From Tropicibacter oceani (lineage in GTDB: Bacteria > Pseudomonadota > Alphaproteobacteria > Rhodobacterales > Rhodobacteraceae): a DNA stretch of 64,000 nt. The notes beneath the pieces were generated by a model. It saw nothing but the letters and a program-made list of their open reading frames with translations, ran no database searches and was not told the origin of the DNA. Location of the stretch: NCBI RefSeq assembly GCF_029958925.1, contig NZ_CP124616.1:62001-126000 (forward strand), read 5' to 3'. Position 1 is the stretch's first letter. Each line of letters starts with the position of its first letter. The position numbers and the translations under genes were made by a program. Below, piece after piece: positions 1-9,369 of the stretch.

Positions 1-1427
1 GCTGGGACGCGGCGCTGCGCTATGCCATCGGCGCGCTACGCGATCTGCCCCGGTCACAGATTTCCGTGGATTCAGAGCGCGTGTCGATCAAGGCCATGAC
101 CGAAAGCGGCGAGTCCAAGCAGCGACTGGAAACCGCCCTGTCCCGGCGCAAGCCCAGCGACCTGCGTCTTGCCCTGAACCTGACCGCGCCGCGGCCCGTC
201 ATCAGCCCCTTTACCCTGCGGTTCGTGATCGAGGACGGCGAGGCGCGCTTTGATGCCTGTTCAGCCGATGACGAGGCGTCGCGCGACCGTATCCTGCGCG
301 CCGCCGCCCGCGCCGGTCTGGAAGGCAAGGCAACCTGCACCCTGGGCCTGGGCGTGCCGTCGCGCCGCTGGGCCGACGCCGCCGAAATCGGTATTTCCAA
401 GCTGGCCGAACTGGGCGGCGGGTCGGTCACCTTTACCAATGCAGACATCACCCTGATCGCGCTTGAGGGCACCGACCAGGCGCTGTTCGACCGCGTCGTC
501 GGCGAAATGGAGGCGGCCCTGCCCGATGTCTTTGCGCTGCACGCCACCCTTCCCAAGAAGGCCGACGAGACGAATCAGGGCCCGCCGGAATTCATGGCGA
601 CGCTCAGCCCCGAGGGCGCCGTGCAACTGCGCGGCCGGATGTCCAGCGAAGTGGCCCGGCAGACCGCCGACAGCTTTGCCCGGGCGCGGTTTGGATCAAA
701 CGCGGTCTACACGGCGGCGCGGGTCGACGAAACGCTGCCCGGCGATTGGCCGGTGCGCACCCTTGCCGCCATCGAAGTGCTGGCGCAGCTGGTCAACGGC
801 TCCGTCAAGGTCACCCCCGACAAGGTCACCGTCACGGGCAACACCGGCAATACCGACGCCAGCGCCGAAATCGCGCGCCTGCTGGCGGCCAAGCTGGGCG
901 ACGAGGCCAGCTTTGACATAAACGTCGAGTATCTCAAGAAATTCGATGCCTCGCTGGGGCTGCCCTCGCCCGAAGAATGCGAAGCGCAGATCGTCGAGAT
1001 CATCGGCGATCGCAAGATCACCTTTGAACCGGGCAGCGCGACGCTGGACGCTTCGGCCAAGGACATCCTTGATGAACTGGCCGACCTGTTGAAGAAATGC
1101 GGCGACATCCCGATCGAGATCGGCGGCCATACCGACAGCCAGGGCCGCGAGACGATGAACCAGCAGCTTAGCCAGGAACGCGCGCAATCCGTTCTTGAAG
1201 CCTTGCGCACACGGCTGGTTCCTGTGGCATCCTACAGCGTAAACGGCTATGGCGAAGCAACGCCCATCGCCGACAACGGCACCGAAGAGGGCCGCGAAGC
1301 CAACCGTCGTATCGAATTCAAGCTTCTGAAGTCCGAGCAGGCAGAAGAAAGCGACCCCACCCCCGAGCAGGTGGAAGATAACACAGGCGCCGAAGCAGCG
1401 CCGGAAAAAGGAACCGGGGATGAATAG
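1..1427 (+). CDS. OmpA-family outer-membrane/peptidoglycan-binding protein, 5' truncated
   Basis: The reading frame is open from base 3, so the true start lies before the window; about 474 residues are visible. The C-terminal part (nt 1010-1335) is an OmpA/MotB domain: it has the FEPGSATLD strand start, the GGHTDSQG peptidoglycan-contact motif and the REANRRIEF end motif. The part before it looks like two or three BON-like alpha/beta repeats (for example LSPEGAVQLRGRMSSEVA and VTPDKVTVTGNTGNTDAS), an arrangement seen in ArfA/OmpATb-type proteins. The tail is acidic (Glu/Pro rich). Inferred role is anchoring of the envelope to peptidoglycan. It overlaps the next gene by 8 nt, so the two are probably co-translated. 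Confidence 0.88.
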   Translation, partial: WDAALRYAIGALRDLPRSQISVDSERVSIKAMTESGESKQRLETALSRRKPSDLRLALNLTAPRPVISPFTLRFVIEDGEARFDACSADDEASRDRILRAAARAGLEGKATCTLGLGVPSRRWADAAEIGISKLAELGGGSVTFTNADITLIALEGTDQALFDRVVGEMEAALPDVFALHATLPKKADETNQGPPEFMATLSPEGAVQLRGRMSSEVARQTADSFARARFGSNAVYTAARVDETLPGDWPVRTLAAIEVLAQLVNGSVKVTPDKVTVTGNTGNTDASAEIARLLAAKLGDEASFDINVEYLKKFDASLGLPSPEECEAQIVEIIGDRKITFEPGSATLDASAKDILDELADLLKKCGDIPIEIGGHTDSQGRETMNQQLSQERAQSVLEALRTRLVPVASYSVNGYGEATPIADNGTEEGREANRRIEFKLLKSEQAEESDPTPEQVEDNTGAEAAPEKGTGDE

Positions 1428-1749
1428 AACCGAATTCATCATTGCAACAGCCATCATCCTGTTTGTGGCCTTCTGTCTTGGATGGTTCGCCAACTGGCTG
1501 GTGCATCGGTTTTCACGCGTCAGCCAGGCCGACGTCGATCAGCTGGAGCGCATGAGCCAGGAATTGCACGAGGCCGAGGAAACCCGCGACCAGGCCATCA
1601 CCTACCTGCAACAGCGCGAGGCCGAGCTGACCAACCAGCTGGCCCAGACCGAGGCCGAGCTTTCCGCCGCCATGGACGGTCTGCGCGAGGCCCGGCAAGA
1701 GGCCGAGGAAATGCGCCTTTACGTCGAGCGCATGAACCAGCCGGGGTAA
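1420..1749 (+). CDS. Small membrane-anchored coiled-coil protein
   Basis: 109 residues. Residues 6-26 form one hydrophobic N-terminal membrane segment (IIATAIILFVAFCLGWFANW), followed by a continuous Glu/Gln/Ala-rich heptad-like region from about residue 35 to the end, consistent with a long coiled coil. No enzymatic motif is visible. The start ATG lies inside the end of the OmpA-family gene (8-nt overlap), which points to translational coupling and a shared job in the envelope. I do not recognise a characterised family. Confidence 0.75.
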   Translation: MNRTEFIIATAIILFVAFCLGWFANWLVHRFSRVSQADVDQLERMSQELHEAEETRDQAITYLQQREAELTNQLAQTEAELSAAMDGLREARQEAEEMRLYVERMNQPG

Positions 1750-1825
1750 TCCCCCGGCTGCGGGAACTCTGGCCAAACCCCTTCCGTTATGCTCATACAG
1801 GACCGAGCAGAAGGAACGGACGGCC

Positions 1826-2698
1826 ATGACCCAGATCATCACAGCACTTTCAGAGATTTCCGACCGCTACGACGCGTTGTTCGTCGACCTTTGGGGCTGT
1901 GTCCACAATGGGGTCAGGGCGATCCCTTCGGCGGTTCAGGCCCTGACGGACTATCGCGCCCGGGGCGGGGCGGTGATCCTGGTCACCAATGCGCCGCGCG
2001 CACGCGATGACGTCGCCCGGCAGCTGGAATATTTCGGTGTGCCCAAGGACGCCTATGACGACATTGCCACCAGCGGCGACAGCGCCCGCGCGGCGATGTT
2101 CCAGGGGGCCGTGGGCCAAAAGGTCTGGTTCATGGGGCAACGCCACGATCTGAGCTTTTTCGAGCCGCTGGACCTGCTGGAAAACCCCGTCGCCATCAGC
2201 CGCGTGCCCTTCGAAGAGGCCGAGGGCATCATCTGCTGCGGTCCCGAAGACCCCCACGCCGATCCCGACGTCTACCGGGGCAAGCTGCTGTATGCCAAGC
2301 AAAAGGGCATGAAGCTGCTCTGCGCCAACCCCGATATCGTCGTCGATCGCGGTGATCGGCGCGAATATTGCGCCGGGGCCGTGGCGCAGCTGTATACCGA
2401 GATGGGTGGCGAAAGCCTGTATTTCGGCAAACCGCATCCGCCGATCTACGACCTGGCCCGCCGCCGCCTGGCCGAGCACCGCAAAGGCGTGCAGGACGCC
2501 GGAATCCTGGCCATCGGCGACGGTCCGGCCACCGACATTCGTGGCGCCATGGGCGAAGACATCGATTCCCTCTTCATCACCGGCGGCCTGGCCCGGGAAG
2601 AGACCAAAACGACGCAGGGGCCCGATACGGATGCGCTAAGCGCCTATATCCAAAAGGAAATGATCAATCCCAGCTTTGCCATGGGGACATTGGCCTAA
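1826..2698 (+). CDS. HAD-superfamily class IIA hydrolase (TIGR01459-like)
   Basis: 290 residues, the usual length for NagD-like class IIA HAD proteins. Motif I is FVDLWGCVHNG (Asp21): the nucleophile Asp is present, but the second Asp of the usual DxD is Trp23, which I recall as a trait of the TIGR01459 subgroup. Motif IV is visible as GDGPATDI near residue 230. Family knowledge suggests a phosphatase of unknown substrate; the missing acid/base Asp makes activity uncertain. It stands alone, followed by an AT-rich spacer with a promoter for the next gene. Confidence 0.85.
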   Translation: MTQIITALSEISDRYDALFVDLWGCVHNGVRAIPSAVQALTDYRARGGAVILVTNAPRARDDVARQLEYFGVPKDAYDDIATSGDSARAAMFQGAVGQKVWFMGQRHDLSFFEPLDLLENPVAISRVPFEEAEGIICCGPEDPHADPDVYRGKLLYAKQKGMKLLCANPDIVVDRGDRREYCAGAVAQLYTEMGGESLYFGKPHPPIYDLARRRLAEHRKGVQDAGILAIGDGPATDIRGAMGEDIDSLFITGGLAREETKTTQGPDTDALSAYIQKEMINPSFAMGTLA

Positions 2699-2709
2699 GA
2701 TTTTTCCCC

Positions 2710-2738
2710 TTGATTTTGCTGCAACCGCAAAGTAATAA
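2710..2738 (+). promoter_or_regulatory. Candidate sigma-70 promoter of the maoC-like gene
   Basis: TTGATT (2710-2715) and TAATAA (2733-2738) are separated by 17 nt in an AT-rich patch, about 60 nt before the MaoC start codon. This is a visual match to the -35/-10 consensus. Confidence 0.45.
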
Positions 2739-2800
2739 AATTACCGAACAACGCCAAAAGGCGCGCGTTTATTACCGGACGGTTGATCATGGAGGGCGAG

Positions 2801-3244
2801 ATGTTGGACAATCTGCCACGCGGCACGATCTGCATCGAAGATATCGAAATGGGCATGTCCCGGCACCTGCGCAAACAGGTGACGGATCAGGACATCGAGA
2901 TGTTCGCGCAGGTGTCGACCGACCGCAATCCGGTGCATCTGGACGATGACTACGCGCAGGACACCATCTTTGAAGGGCGCATTGCCCATGGCATGCTGAC
3001 CGCCGGGCTGATCTCGGCCGTGATCGGTGAACAGCTGCCCGGCCACGGCACCGTCTACATGGGTCAGACGCTGAAGTTCCTGGCCCCCGTGCGTCCCGGC
3101 GACGTCGTCTATGCCGAGGTCAAGGTCGTCGACATCGACCATGCCAAGCGCCGCGTGACGCTGGATTGCCACTGTTCGGTCGATGGCAAAAAGGTCCTGA
3201 TCGGCGAGGCCAAGGTGCTGGCCCCCTCGCGCAAGTTCGACTGA
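2801..3244 (+). CDS. MaoC-family (R)-enoyl-CoA hydratase-like protein
   Basis: 147 residues from ATG 2801, chosen because GGAGGG sits directly upstream (2791-2796); an earlier in-frame ATG at 2789 has no comparable site. Hot-dog fold hydratase: the catalytic pattern is STDRNPVHLDDDYA, with Asp41 and His46 as the expected dyad, and AHGMLTAGLIS follows. Family members hydrate enoyl-CoA in fatty acid oxidation, PHA supply or branched-chain acid degradation; the substrate cannot be told here. Monocistronic: own promoter upstream and a terminator after the stop. Confidence 0.85.
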   Translation: MLDNLPRGTICIEDIEMGMSRHLRKQVTDQDIEMFAQVSTDRNPVHLDDDYAQDTIFEGRIAHGMLTAGLISAVIGEQLPGHGTVYMGQTLKFLAPVRPGDVVYAEVKVVDIDHAKRRVTLDCHCSVDGKKVLIGEAKVLAPSRKFD

Positions 3245-3268
3245 CCCTTTCGGATTATCCCTGACCTG

Positions 3269-3301
3269 GCCCGCCGATCCCCGGATCCGGCGGGCTTTTT
3301 C
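3269..3301 (+). terminator. Rho-independent terminator after maoC-like gene
   Basis: GCCCGCCGATCC pairs with GGATCCGGCGGGC (12 pairs, one bulge) and is followed by TTTTTC. It lies 25 nt after the stop codon. Confidence 0.8.
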
Positions 3302-3392
3302 GATGCCGCCCCACCATGCCCCTGCGCCACAAGCGCAGCTTCTTTGCCGCGCGGCCTTGTACGCGCTGGCCCTGCAATCTACATCACCAGAC

Positions 3393-4190
3393 ATGAAACG
3401 TTGGATCCCCTTTATCAAAGCCGACCCGGTTGTCGCGGTCGTGCGGTTGCAAGGTGCCATTGGCATGGGCGCGCGCGGCGCGATCAGCGACCGGTCGCTG
3501 GCTCCGCTACTGGAAAAGGCCTTTCGCAAGGGCAAGCCCGCCGCCGTGGCGCTGGAAATCAACTCGCCCGGCGGATCGCCTGTGCAATCCTCGCTGATTG
3601 GCGCGCGCATCCGCCGCCTGGCCGATGAAACCAAGGTTCCGGTCTTTGCCTTCGTCGAGGATGTCGCGGCCTCGGGCGGCTATTGGCTGGCTGCCTCTGC
3701 CGATGAAATCTGGGCCGACGACAGTTCGATCCTGGGCTCGATCGGGGTGATCTCGTCCAGTTTTGGCGCGCATGTCTTTTTGCAACGGCAGGGCATCGAA
3801 CGCCGGGTGCACACGGCGGGCAAATCGAAATCCATGATGGACCCGTTCAAACCCGAAACCGAAGAGGACGTCGCGCGGCTGAACCGTTTGCTGGGGCAGT
3901 TGCACGAAAACTTCATCACCCTTGTCAAAACCCGCCGCAAGGGCAAGCTGGCCGAGAACCCCGACCTGTTCACAGGCGAAATCTGGGTCGGGCGGCACGC
4001 GGTCGAACAGGGGCTTGCCGATGGCATTGGCCACCTGATCCCCCGGATGAAGGACCGCTTTGGCGACAAGGTGAAATTCCGCCGCTATGAACAGCGCAAA
4101 CCGCTGTTCCCGCGGATCGGCATGTCCGTGGCCCAGGCCGCGATCAGTGAAATCGAAGAGCGTGCCGAATTCGCGCGTTACGGACTCTGA
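3393..4190 (+). CDS. S49-family peptidase (small SppA/SohB-like)
   Basis: 265 residues from ATG 3393; the frame is open further 5' but the upstream part looks non-coding. ClpP/crotonase fold: INSPGGSPVQSS forms the oxyanion-side loop, Ser94 in AASGGYW is the expected nucleophile, and a Lys near residue 146 (AGKSKSMMDPF) the expected general base. Family members cleave signal peptides or membrane-protein fragments. Unlike E. coli SppA it lacks the duplicated N-terminal domain, and I see no clear membrane anchor. The following small gene starts 2 nt after its stop, so an operon with it and the exchanger is likely. Confidence 0.85.
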   Translation: MKRWIPFIKADPVVAVVRLQGAIGMGARGAISDRSLAPLLEKAFRKGKPAAVALEINSPGGSPVQSSLIGARIRRLADETKVPVFAFVEDVAASGGYWLAASADEIWADDSSILGSIGVISSSFGAHVFLQRQGIERRVHTAGKSKSMMDPFKPETEEDVARLNRLLGQLHENFITLVKTRRKGKLAENPDLFTGEIWVGRHAVEQGLADGIGHLIPRMKDRFGDKVKFRRYEQRKPLFPRIGMSVAQAAISEIEERAEFARYGL

Positions 4191-4191
4191 C

Positions 4192-4371
4192 GTGCTTGTC
4201 AAAGCTGTCACCTTCTTTCTGATCGGCATGGCCGTGCTTGCCATGTTCGGCAAGCTGCGCCTGCCCGGAAAGGCCCGCCTGGACAAGGCCCGTTGCCCAG
4301 GCTGCGGACGGTTCCGCATTGGCAAGGGCCCGTGTTCCTGCGGCAAAGACAACCGTAAAAGAAAGGGCTGA
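4192..4371 (+). CDS. Small membrane protein with zinc-ribbon-like tail
   Basis: 59 residues from GTG 4192. An N-terminal hydrophobic stretch (residues 4-20) is followed by a basic tail with CPGCGR...GPCSCGK, two Cys pairs about ten residues apart that look like a minimal zinc ribbon. It starts 2 nt after the S49 peptidase stop and ends 1 nt before the exchanger start, a tight operon position. Function unknown; the Cys pairs suggest metal binding at the cytoplasmic membrane face. Confidence 0.65.
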   Translation: MLVKAVTFFLIGMAVLAMFGKLRLPGKARLDKARCPGCGRFRIGKGPCSCGKDNRKRKG

Positions 4372-4372
4372 A

Positions 4373-5323
4373 ATGGTCTTTGCCTATGCTGCCTTGGGAT
4401 TGGTGATCCTTTTGCTGGCCGGGGATGCCCTGGTCAAAGGCGCCGTGAACCTGAGCCTGCGCGTCGGAATCCCGGCGCTGATCGTCAGCCTGACCATCGT
4501 CGCCTTTGGCACCTCGGCGCCCGAGCTGCTGATTTCGATCAAGGCCGCGATTGAGGGCGTTCCCGGCATCGCGCTTGGCAACGTCGTCGGATCAAACACC
4601 GCCAACGTGCTTTTGGTGCTGGGCCTGCCGGCGCTGATCACCGTGATGCACACCTCGGAATGCGACACCCGCAAAAGCTATCTTCAGATGCTGGGAGCCA
4701 CCGTGCTGTTCATCGCGCTGGCCTTTCGCGGCGTGTTCGACCTGATGGCCGCAGTGATTTTGCTGACCGTTCTGGCAGCATTCCTGTGGCTGGCCATGCG
4801 CGACGCCCTGGCCCACCGCCGCAACGGCGAGATCGACGACGACCTTGAGGAACCCGAAGGCGCGGACCCCGACATGCCCTGGTGGAAGATCGCGCTGTTC
4901 CTGGCGCTGGGGCTGGTCGGCCTGCCTCTGGGTGCCGATCTGCTGGTCGACAGCGCCCGCGAAATCGCCCTAATGTACGGCGTGCCCGATACCGTCATCG
5001 GGTTGACGCTGGTCGCCATCGGCACATCGCTGCCCGAACTGGCCACCACCGTGATGGCCGCGATCCGGCGCCAGGCCGATGTGGCCATCGGCAACGTCAT
5101 CGGATCGAACCTGTTCAACCTTCTGGCCATCATCGGCGTCGCTGCCGTGATCAAACCGATGCCCGTCGACCCGGCCTTCTTGCGCTTTGACCTTTGGGTC
5201 ATGCTGGGCGCGTCCCTGATCCTGCTGCCCTTCGTCTTTTGGGGCCGCGATTTGACACGGGTTTGGGGCATGCTCTTGTCTGCGCTCTATGCGCTCTATG
5301 TGTTGGTCGTGTTGAACGTCTGA
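4373..5323 (+). CDS. Calcium/sodium antiporter (CaCA family, YrbG-like)
   Basis: 316 residues with about ten membrane segments in two inverted halves. Both signature alpha-repeats are present: FGTSAPELLISI near residue 45 and GTSLPELATTV near residue 217, each followed by a GNVxGSNxxN motif. The acidic loop between the halves (EIDDDLEEPEGADPDMPW) is typical. Exchanges Ca2+ for Na+ or H+ across the inner membrane. It starts 1 nt after the preceding small gene; the next gene follows after 8 nt, so the operon probably continues. Confidence 0.92.
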   Translation: MVFAYAALGLVILLLAGDALVKGAVNLSLRVGIPALIVSLTIVAFGTSAPELLISIKAAIEGVPGIALGNVVGSNTANVLLVLGLPALITVMHTSECDTRKSYLQMLGATVLFIALAFRGVFDLMAAVILLTVLAAFLWLAMRDALAHRRNGEIDDDLEEPEGADPDMPWWKIALFLALGLVGLPLGADLLVDSAREIALMYGVPDTVIGLTLVAIGTSLPELATTVMAAIRRQADVAIGNVIGSNLFNLLAIIGVAAVIKPMPVDPAFLRFDLWVMLGASLILLPFVFWGRDLTRVWGMLLSALYALYVLVVLNV

Positions 5324-5331
5324 GGACCACC

Positions 5332-6123
5332 ATGACCCCTGACCGCAAAATTGCCCTTGTGACCGGCGGCGCCAAGCGCCTTGGCCGCGCCATGTCGCTG
5401 TACCTTGCCCAGCGTGGTTATGACCTGGCCGTGCATTACGCCGGATCGCAAGAGGCCGCGCAGGACACCGTCGACCAGATCCGCGCCATGGGCCGGCAGG
5501 CCGTCGCGCTGCAGGCCGACCTGCTGGACGAAACCCAGACACAGGCCTTGTTGCCCCGCGCGGCGCAGGCGCTTGGCGGGCCGATCACGCTGTTGATCAA
5601 CAACGCCTCGATCTTTGAAAGCGACAGCCTGTGGGACGCCAGCCGCACCAGCTGGGACCGGCACATCGAAAGCAACCTGCGCGCGCCCTTCGTGCTGATC
5701 CAGGCGCTGGCCGCGCAGCTGCCCGAACCCGCCACCGATGCACAAGGCGAACCGCTTGCCCAAGGGTTGGTGATCAACATGATCGACCAGAGGGTGCGCA
5801 AGCTGACCCCGCATTTTACCAGCTATACCATTGCCAAGATGGGTCTTTGGGCCCTGACCCAGACCGCCGCGCAGGCCCTGGCGCCGATGGCGCGCGTGAA
5901 TGCCATCGGCCCCGGCCCCACTCTGAAAGGCCCCCGGCAGGACGACGAACAATTCGCCCGCCAGCGCGCCGCGACCATCCTGGAACGGGGTGCAAACCCG
6001 GCCGACATCACCGCCGCCCTTGGCTACTTCATGGATGCGCCCGCGGTCACCGGCCAGCTGCTTTGCGTCGATGGCGGACAGCACCTGGCCTGGGAAACGC
6101 CGGACGTGTCGGGGGTGGAATAG
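5332..6123 (+). CDS. Short-chain dehydrogenase/reductase, pteridine-reductase-like
   Basis: 263 residues, classical SDR. The nucleotide-binding motif is TGGAKRLG (residues 11-18), where Lys-Arg after the glycines favours NADPH; NNAS lies near residue 90; the catalytic Tyr165-Lys169 pair is in YTIAK. The AKRLG variant and the overall size resemble FolM/PTR1-type dihydropteridine reductases, which would place it in folate or pterin metabolism, but substrate specificity cannot be read from sequence. It follows the exchanger by 8 nt. Confidence 0.85.
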   Translation: MTPDRKIALVTGGAKRLGRAMSLYLAQRGYDLAVHYAGSQEAAQDTVDQIRAMGRQAVALQADLLDETQTQALLPRAAQALGGPITLLINNASIFESDSLWDASRTSWDRHIESNLRAPFVLIQALAAQLPEPATDAQGEPLAQGLVINMIDQRVRKLTPHFTSYTIAKMGLWALTQTAAQALAPMARVNAIGPGPTLKGPRQDDEQFARQRAATILERGANPADITAALGYFMDAPAVTGQLLCVDGGQHLAWETPDVSGVE

Positions 6124-6421
6124 GCATTCGCGTCACAAGTTTTGCACCGGATTAACGAAAGTTACAAAAGCGTTACAAAATCTCCAAGAGTCTCAATACC
6201 TTGCATGTGTTGAAGATTTTACTCTAACCTTATCAAAGGGTTGCGGAATTGCCTAATTTTTAGGCATTACCCAGAAGTCCCCCTGAAACAAAGGAAATTT
6301 CAGGCAAGCCGGTTTTTGCCTACAGAGTTATCCACAGAAACCGTGGATGTTATAACCCTTGATTACGGCTGTGCCGCATTGCAGCCAAAGACCAGAATCA
6401 GACGCTAACCCAAGGTCATCC
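6124..6421. other. AT-rich, palindrome-rich region upstream of uvrC
   Basis: This 298-bp stretch has no credible gene and is clearly more AT-rich than its surroundings. It holds a tandem direct repeat GTTACAAAA (6161-6169 and 6172-6180, 11-bp period), a perfect palindrome GCCTAA-TTT-TTAGGC (6251-6265), an inverted repeat CCTGAAA/TTTCAGG (6282-6304), and a DnaA-box sequence with a partly symmetric partner. It is most simply the regulatory region of uvrC. Confidence 0.6.
6328..6336 (+). promoter_or_regulatory. Exact DnaA-box match (TTATCCACA)
   Basis: TTATCCACA matches the strict DnaA box. Six bases of it (ATCCAC) form an inverted repeat with GTGGAT eight nt downstream. A single strong box in front of a DNA-repair gene suggests DnaA-linked control rather than an origin. 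Confidence 0.5.
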
Positions 6422-8284
6422 ATGAACGACGTACAGCCCCCCGTCCGAAAGGGCTTTGAGGTCATCCAGGGCTATCTCAAGACGCTCGACGGCAGCCCCG
6501 GCGTCTACCGCATGCTGGATGATCAAAGCCGGGTTTTGTACGTCGGCAAGGCGCGCAACCTGCGCAACCGGGTCAGCAATTACGCCCGCCCTTCGGGGCA
6601 TTCGCGGCGGATCGAGCGGATGATCAGCGAAACCGCCTCGATGATGTTCCTGACCACCCGGACAGAGACCGAAGCGCTGCTGCTGGAACAGAACCTGATC
6701 AAGCAGCTAAAGCCCAAGTTCAACGTGCTGCTGCGCGACGACAAAAGCTTTCCCAACATCCTTGTCACCGATCATCCCTATCCGATGATCAAGAAGCATC
6801 GCGGCGCCAAGAAAGAGGGCGGCAGCTATTATGGTCCCTTCGCCAGCGCCGGCGCGGTCAACCGGGTGCTCAGCCAGTTGCAGCGCGGCTTTCAGCTGCG
6901 CAACTGCACGGACAGCATGTTCGAAACCCGTACGCGCCCCTGCCTGCAATACCAGATCAAACGCTGCACCGCGCCCTGCGTCGGCAAGATCACCGAGGCG
7001 GAATACGCCGCCAACGTGAAGGACGCCCAGCGGTTTTTGCAGGGCAAGTCGACCCAGATCCAGGAAACACTGGCCGCCCAGATGGCCGAGGCGTCCGAGG
7101 CGATGGAGTTCGAACGCGCCGCCGCCCTGCGCGACCGGATCCGCGCGCTGACGCAGGTGCAGACTGCGCAGGGCATCAACCCGCAAACCGTGGCCGAGGC
7201 GGATATCATCGCCCTGCATCTGGAAAACGGGCAGGCCTGCGTTCAGGTGTTTTTCATCCGCGCCAACCAGAACTGGGGCAACCGCGATTTCTATCCGCGC
7301 GTCGGCGACGACGTGGGCGCCGCTGAGGTGATGGAGGCCTTTATCGGCCAGTTCTACGACCAAAAGGAACCGCCGCGCCTGTTGCTGCTGTCGCACGGGA
7401 TCGAAAACGACGACCTGATGGTGCAGGCCCTGTCGGACAAACTGGGCCGCAAGGTCGAAATCACCGTGCCCCTGCGCGGCGAAAAGGCCGAACTGGTGGA
7501 CAGCGCCCTGCGCAACGCCCGCGAAAGCCTGGCGCGGCGGATGTCGGAAACCGCGACGCAGGCCAAGCTGCTGCGCGGGCTGGCCGAGGCCTTTGATCTG
7601 GACGCCCCGCCGCAGCGCATCGAGGTTTACGACAACAGCCACATTCAGGGCACCAACGCCGTCGGTGCGATGATCTGCGCCGGCCCTGAAGGGTTCATGA
7701 AAAACCAGTACCGCAAGTACAACATCAAGGGCGAAGATCTGACCCCCGGCGACGATTTCGGCATGATGAAAGAGGTGTTGAACCGCCGCCTGAAACGTCT
7801 GCTCAAGGAAGATCCGGACCGGACAAAGGGGCTTTGGCCCGACCTGATGCTGATCGACGGCGGCGCGGGGCAGGTTTCGGCCGTGGCGGAAATCATGTCT
7901 GAACATGGCATTGACGATCTGCCCTTTGTCGGCGTTGCCAAGGGTGTGGACCGCGACGCGGGCAAAGAGGAATTCCACCGCACCGGCCAGCGCCCCTTTG
8001 CCCTGCGCCACAACGATCCCGTGCTATATTTCGTCCAGCGCCTGCGGGACGAGGCGCACCGCTTTGCCATCGGCACACACCGCGCCAAGCGCGCCAAGTC
8101 CAACATGAAGAACCCGCTGGACGAGATTTCGGGCGTTGGCGGGGCGCGCAAACGGGCGCTTCTGGCGCATTTCGGATCGGCCAAGGCGGTCAGCCGCGCC
8201 AATCTGGCCGACCTGAGGGCCGTGGATGGCGTGTCAGAATCGCTTGCCGAACGGATCTATGCCTTCTTCCACGAAAACGGTTAA
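6422..8284 (+). CDS. uvrC: Excinuclease ABC subunit C
   Basis: 620 residues from ATG 6422, full length for UvrC. Order of domains: GIY-YIG nuclease at residues 22-100 (SPGVYRMLD...[13 protein letters not shown]) for the 3' incision, a Cys-containing linker, the UVR UvrB-binding helix pair around 205-240, the RNase H-like domain for the 5' incision ([26 protein letters not shown]), and tandem helix-hairpin-helix motifs at the C terminus ([17 protein letters not shown]). Part of nucleotide excision repair. The stop overlaps the stop of the convergent FAD oxidoreductase by 4 nt. Confidence 0.97.
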   Translation: MNDVQPPVRKGFEVIQGYLKTLDGSPGVYRMLDDQSRVLYVGKARNLRNRVSNYARPSGHSRRIERMISETASMMFLTTRTETEALLLEQNLIKQLKPKFNVLLRDDKSFPNILVTDHPYPMIKKHRGAKKEGGSYYGPFASAGAVNRVLSQLQRGFQLRNCTDSMFETRTRPCLQYQIKRCTAPCVGKITEAEYAANVKDAQRFLQGKSTQIQETLAAQMAEASEAMEFERAAALRDRIRALTQVQTAQGINPQTVAEADIIALHLENGQACVQVFFIRANQNWGNRDFYPRVGDDVGAAEVMEAFIGQFYDQKEPPRLLLLSHGIENDDLMVQALSDKLGRKVEITVPLRGEKAELVDSALRNARESLARRMSETATQAKLLRGLAEAFDLDAPPQRIEVYDNSHIQGTNAVGAMICAGPEGFMKNQYRKYNIKGEDLTPGDDFGMMKEVLNRRLKRLLKEDPDRTKGLWPDLMLIDGGAGQVSAVAEIMSEHGIDDLPFVGVAKGVDRDAGKEEFHRTGQRPFALRHNDPVLYFVQRLRDEAHRFAIGTHRAKRAKSNMKNPLDEISGVGGARKRALLAHFGSAKAVSRANLADLRAVDGVSESLAERIYAFFHENG

Positions 8285-9321
8285 AGCAGCTCTTCGGTGC
8301 GAAAGCCCTGCGGGATGGCATCGCGGCCGTTCAGCACCAGATCGGCCATGACCTGCGCCACCTTGGGCGCCATGCCAAAGCCGATCTTGAAACCGCCGTT
8401 GGCGATGAAATGCCCCTTGCGGCCCGGCCATTCCCCCAGCAGCGGCGCACGGCTGCGCGCGCGCGGCCGCACGCCCGCCCAGCGTTGAATCACCTCGGCG
8501 CCATGCATGGCCGGCAGGGCGTCATGGGCGCGCTGGATCAGGGCGTCGGCCTGTTCGTCGGTGCCGGTCGGGTCATCAAAGTCCCGTTCCGAGGTCGACC
8601 CGATCGCCACCGTGCCATCCGCATGCGGAATGATGTGCAACCCGCCGACAAACAATTGCGGCGCGTCGCCCGCGTCATGGCGCAGCACAACCGCCTGCCC
8701 TTTGATGCCCTCGCCGACCTTTTTGCCAAAGGCCTCGCTCAGGTCCAAAAGCCCCTGCCAGCCGGTGGCCCAGACCACCGCGCCCTGATCCGGGGCCTCG
8801 GTCACGATTTCGGCGCCGATGGTTTCCAGCGCCGCGACCAGCGCTGCGCAGGCCCGGCGCGGATGGATGCGCCCGCTCAGCGTGTCGTGGATCAACAGCC
8901 CCGTGGGACTGGCCGGGGCAAAGGGGCCGGCCTGCGCGGCCTCGATCACCCGCCAATGCGCGCGGCCTTGCCACAACTGCGCGGCCCCTTCGCCGCGCGC
9001 CTGCGCCAGTGCCAGCCCGCTTTGGTCCATGATCGGTTGCAGGCGGCCAAGACGGCCGTAGCCCGCCGACACGCCGCCCGCTGCCTCGACCCCGGTCCAA
9101 AAGGCTTTGGCCATCAGCAGGCTATCCAGTTGAAAGGCCTTCTTTTCGTTCCAGTTCTCGGGCACATGCGGCGCCAGCGCGCCGACCACCCCGCCCGACG
9201 ATCCCGCGCCCGGCCCGAATGGGTCGACCACGCGCACCCGCGCGCCAGCCTGCGCACAGGCCCAGGCCACCGACAGGCCAAAGGCGCCTGCCCCGCGTAC
9301 CGTCACATCCACGCTTGCCAT
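8281..9321 (-). CDS. FAD-dependent oxidoreductase of the DAO family (MnmC C-domain/ThiO-like)
   Basis: 346 residues, starting at ATG 9321 behind an AGGAGA ribosome site. The Rossmann FAD motif GAGAFG (residues 10-15) is followed by [15 protein letters not shown]; the C-terminal part carries [13 protein letters not shown] and a [17 protein letters not shown] flavin-contact region. Family members include glycine oxidase, D-amino acid dehydrogenase and the FAD half of MnmC. Divergent pairing with mnmD makes removal of the carboxymethyl group from cmnm5(s2)U34 of tRNA the best guess; an amino acid oxidase remains possible. Confidence 0.8.
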   Translation of the reverse strand: MASVDVTVRGAGAFGLSVAWACAQAGARVRVVDPFGPGAGSSGGVVGALAPHVPENWNEKKAFQLDSLLMAKAFWTGVEAAGGVSAGYGRLGRLQPIMDQSGLALAQARGEGAAQLWQGRAHWRVIEAAQAGPFAPASPTGLLIHDTLSGRIHPRRACAALVAALETIGAEIVTEAPDQGAVVWATGWQGLLDLSEAFGKKVGEGIKGQAVVLRHDAGDAPQLFVGGLHIIPHADGTVAIGSTSERDFDDPTGTDEQADALIQRAHDALPAMHGAEVIQRWAGVRPRARSRAPLLGEWPGRKGHFIANGGFKIGFGMAPKVAQVMADLVLNGRDAIPQGFRTEELL

Positions 9322-9369
9322 CGTCGTCTCCTGCCTGCACAACGCAAGGGACTCCTAAGGACATTTCCC

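Noticed and set aside
6124-6421. A replication origin
   Set aside because: Only one exact DnaA box is visible and there is no dnaA, parAB, gidA or hemE nearby; a regulatory region for uvrC explains it better.
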